Assembly: GCA_009731375.1 (NCBI GenBank)
Contig: BJOX01000071.1
Location: forward strand, 423,154 to 487,153
Source: Paulinella micropora
Lineage: Eukaryota > Cercozoa > Imbricatea > Euglyphida
DNA length: 64,000 nt
Direction of reading: 5' to 3'
The position numbers were made by a program, and so were the translations under genes. A model generated the notes under the pieces. It was not told the origin of the DNA, searched no databases, and saw only the letters and a program-made list of their open reading frames with translations. Below, in pieces: positions 62,049 through 64,000 of this stretch. Position 1 is the stretch's first letter. Each line of letters opens with the position of its first letter.

Positions 62049-64000
62049 ATGAACCATTTAGGAAATCCGTGGGCATATCACTATTACGGCTCTGTGATAA
62101 TAGACGAGGATTTAGAAGTTGATGGCGTATTATATGGCGACCATATTGAAGCAAACTCAGTCCAAGCAAGGACTGACGACATAACCATATCATCAAAAAA
62201 TAATAACTCTTCTTTGTTGATATCTGATACTGGTTATGTGTCAATTAATAACGAATACGACTTACCAATAGCGGACGGCACGGCTAATCAAATATTAAAA
62301 ACGGACGGGCTCGGCAATACTTCATTTGCTACATTGACTTCAAGTTATATAAGCGACTTTGAATTGGATAAATTAACGGATGTAGTCATAACAGGCACAC
62401 CCACAAATAACCAACTACTCATTTATAGCACAGGACAATGGCGCAATACAAACTCACCTTTTCTTAGATTGGATGGGCTCACTATGATGTTTGGAGATTT
62501 GAATATGGGAAGTTTTAATATAGTAAATGTCGGTAATGTTGATGGTATTGATGTTTCGGCTCTTGATAGTGCTGTGGTTAAATTAACAGGAGACCAAACC
62601 ATAGCAGGAATTAAGACATTTAGCAGTATAATAAATGCTAGTGCGGGGATTGATATGAAAAGCCAAAGTATAACAAATGTTAATCTTGTTGATGGTATTG
62701 ATGTTTCTGCCCTTGATACTTCGATGGTAAAACTAACGGGAGACCAAACCATAACAGGAAACAAAATATTTACTACTTATGTGGCCGTAAAAGACTCAAA
62801 TCCATTAAACACTGGCAAGTTATTCTTCAATTACAATAATAATATGGGTTCTATTTATTCGTCGGAGGCTGGTGGAGCAACGGGATATCCACTAACTATT
62901 GTCGGCTCTTCTATACTTTTTGCTCCAACAACAGGAGGTGGAATGACATTGACAAATAATGTTTTAAATTTTAACAGCACAACAGCAATCAGCGGACTGC
63001 CCGCGCCATTCTACGACGGCGATGCTTCAACGAAAGCATATACCGATACGAAACTGGCAAAGGACGGAACAACGGCTATGACGGGCAGTTTAAATATGGG
63101 AGGATTTTCAATAACAAATGTAAATTTGGTTGATGGTATTGATGTTTCGGCTCTTGATAGTTCTGTGGTTAAACTAACAGGAGACCAAACAATAACAGGA
63201 AACAAAACATTTACTACTTATGTGGCCGTAAAAGACTCAAATCCATTAAACACAGGCAAATTATTCTTCAATTACAACAATAATATGGGCTCTATCTATT
63301 CGTCGGAGGCAGGTGGAGCAACGGGCTATCCATTATCTTTTGTCGGCTCGTCCATACTTTTTGCTCCAACAACAGGGGGTGGAATGACATTGACAAATAA
63401 TGTTTTAAATTTTAACAGCACGACAGCAATCAGCGGACTGCCCGCACCATTCTATGACGGCGATGCTTCAACAAAAGCATATACCGATACGAAACTAGCA
63501 AAGGACGGCACAACGGCTATGACGGGCAGTTTAAATATGGGAGGATTTTCAATAACAAATGTTAATCTTGTTGATGGTATTGATGTTTCTGCTCTTGATA
63601 CTTCTGTCGTTAAACTAACAGGAGACCAAACCATAGCAGGGAATAAAAAATTTACTTCAACAATAGAAGTGCGGGGTGCTACTGCTCCAACCGCTTTTGA
63701 TGGTATCGGTATTGCCTTTGATACGGCGACAAATATAGGAGAGATTGTGGCACAAAAAATAGCAACCGCGGCCTATTATCCGATACAAATAACGGGTTCG
63801 TATGTTGATTTATATGCGGGTGATAATGTAATCGCGACAGCAACGGGCACGACACTATCTTTAAACAATAGAAAAATTACAAATTTGGCCACACCAACAG
63901 CAACAACGGACGGAGCGACAAAAGGGTATGCGGATACATTAGACGGGCAAAATGTGAAACTAACAGGAAACCAAACCATAGCAGGAATTAAGACATATAG
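62049..64000 (+). CDS. Tail-fibre-like protein with tandem repeats, runs off window
   Basis: Open without a stop from ATG 62049 to the window end (at least 650 residues). Starts NHLGNPWAYHYYGSVIIDED. Contains repeated NMGxFxIxNVxxVDGIDVSAL, VKLTGDQTIxGxKTF and DGDASTKAYTDTKLAKDGTT. STKAYTD followed by MTGSLNMGG is the phage tail-fibre signature (TKAYVD and LNMGG). A segment of 441 bases (147 codons) is tandemly repeated. It probably encodes a virion attachment fibre. Compare the fibre of element 1, which shares only the TKAYVD-type motif. Confidence 0.8.
   Translation, partial: MNHLGNPWAYHYYGSVIIDEDLEVDGVLYGDHIEANSVQARTDDITISSKNNNSSLLISDTGYVSINNEYDLPIADGTANQILKTDGLGNTSFATLTSSYISDFELDKLTDVVITGTPTNNQLLIYSTGQWRNTNSPFLRLDGLTMMFGDLNMGSFNIVNVGNVDGIDVSALDSAVVKLTGDQTIAGIKTFSSIINASAGIDMKSQSITNVNLVDGIDVSALDTSMVKLTGDQTITGNKIFTTYVAVKDSNPLNTGKLFFNYNNNMGSIYSSEAGGATGYPLTIVGSSILFAPTTGGGMTLTNNVLNFNSTTAISGLPAPFYDGDASTKAYTDTKLAKDGTTAMTGSLNMGGFSITNVNLVDGIDVSALDSSVVKLTGDQTITGNKTFTTYVAVKDSNPLNTGKLFFNYNNNMGSIYSSEAGGATGYPLSFVGSSILFAPTTGGGMTLTNNVLNFNSTTAISGLPAPFYDGDASTKAYTDTKLAKDGTTAMTGSLNMGGFSITNVNLVDGIDVSALDTSVVKLTGDQTIAGNKKFTSTIEVRGATAPTAFDGIGIAFDTATNIGEIVAQKIATAAYYPIQITGSYVDLYAGDNVIATATGTTLSLNNRKITNLATPTATTDGATKGYADTLDGQNVKLTGNQTIAGIKTY
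62760..63642 (+). repeat. 441-bp tandem repeat within fibre gene
   Basis: 62760-63200 and 63201-63641 are collinear, with many mostly synonymous differences (for example GGCAAGTTATTC/GGCAAATTATTC). The second copy degenerates after about 63620. The unit is a multiple of three, so it adds 147 residues to the shaft. Confidence 0.8.

Larger units (their letters stand above)
56266..64000. mobile_element. Element 2: AT-rich small-virus-like element, runs off window
   Basis: Starts where the GATA/TA arrays end and continues to the window end. It is AT-rich and coding, with intergenic TATA-like runs, unlike GC-rich element 1. It carries an SF3 helicase with zinc motifs, a charged small gene, and a phage-type tail-fibre protein. 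This suits a Polinton-like virus or similar small virus, but no capsid or packaging gene is visible. Three gaps (56455-57200, 58451-59204, 61045-61564) leave room for missing parts. Confidence 0.65.

Overview
This window is a gapped eukaryotic genome scaffold. It carries two unrelated virus-derived elements embedded in host DNA that is almost entirely microsatellite and minisatellite. The host parts (1-8779 and 50675-56265) hold GATA, AAT, GAA/GGA, GAT and CATA arrays, several tandem or dispersed repeat families and one tRNA-derived SINE-like sequence. I found no convincing host protein gene. The SINE and the repeat style suggest a large repeat-rich eukaryotic genome, possibly an animal, but the species cannot be named from sequence alone.

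Element 1 (about 8780-50674, about 42 kb, GC-rich, densely coding) is bounded by inverted terminal repeats of about 2.4 kb. Its content is that of a small relative of the nucleocytoplasmic large DNA viruses. It has a double-jelly-roll-type major capsid protein, a penton-like minor capsid protein, an A32-type packaging ATPase, a VLTF3-like late transcription factor, a D5-like SF3 helicase, a PCNA-like clamp, a possible ssDNA-binding protein, both ribonucleotide reductase subunits, a broken RuvC/A22-like resolvase, a 1999-residue fibre protein, and a tyrosine recombinase that resembles telomere resolvases. No RNA polymerase or capping enzyme was seen. From memory, the size, the long terminal repeats and this core set fit the Yaravirus/Pleurochrysis endemic virus ('mriyavirus') group best. 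That assignment is an inference.

Layout of element 1: left terminal repeat with a cysteine-protease-like pseudogene and about 205-bp tandem repeats; a small zinc-ribbon gene and the fibre; R2 and small genes; penton and structural genes with a 661-bp duplication around a gap; broken resolvase, a probably spliced HMG/YABBY-like gene and a DNA-binding gene; an array of five hairpins; a run of minus-strand virion genes from the capsid protein to 34 kb; packaging ATPase; F-box-like gene; recombinase, VLTF3 and clamp; R1; D5 helicase; right terminal repeat. Several key genes are broken by single-base frameshifts or TAG codons. These could reflect decay of an integrated copy or homopolymer errors in the assembly.

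Element 2 (about 56266 to the window end) is AT-rich and has a different gene set: an SF3 helicase with N-terminal zinc motifs, small unknown genes and a tail-fibre-like protein with 147-residue repeats that runs off the end. It looks like a Polinton-like virus or other small virus, but no capsid gene is visible in the part shown and two genes are cut by gaps.
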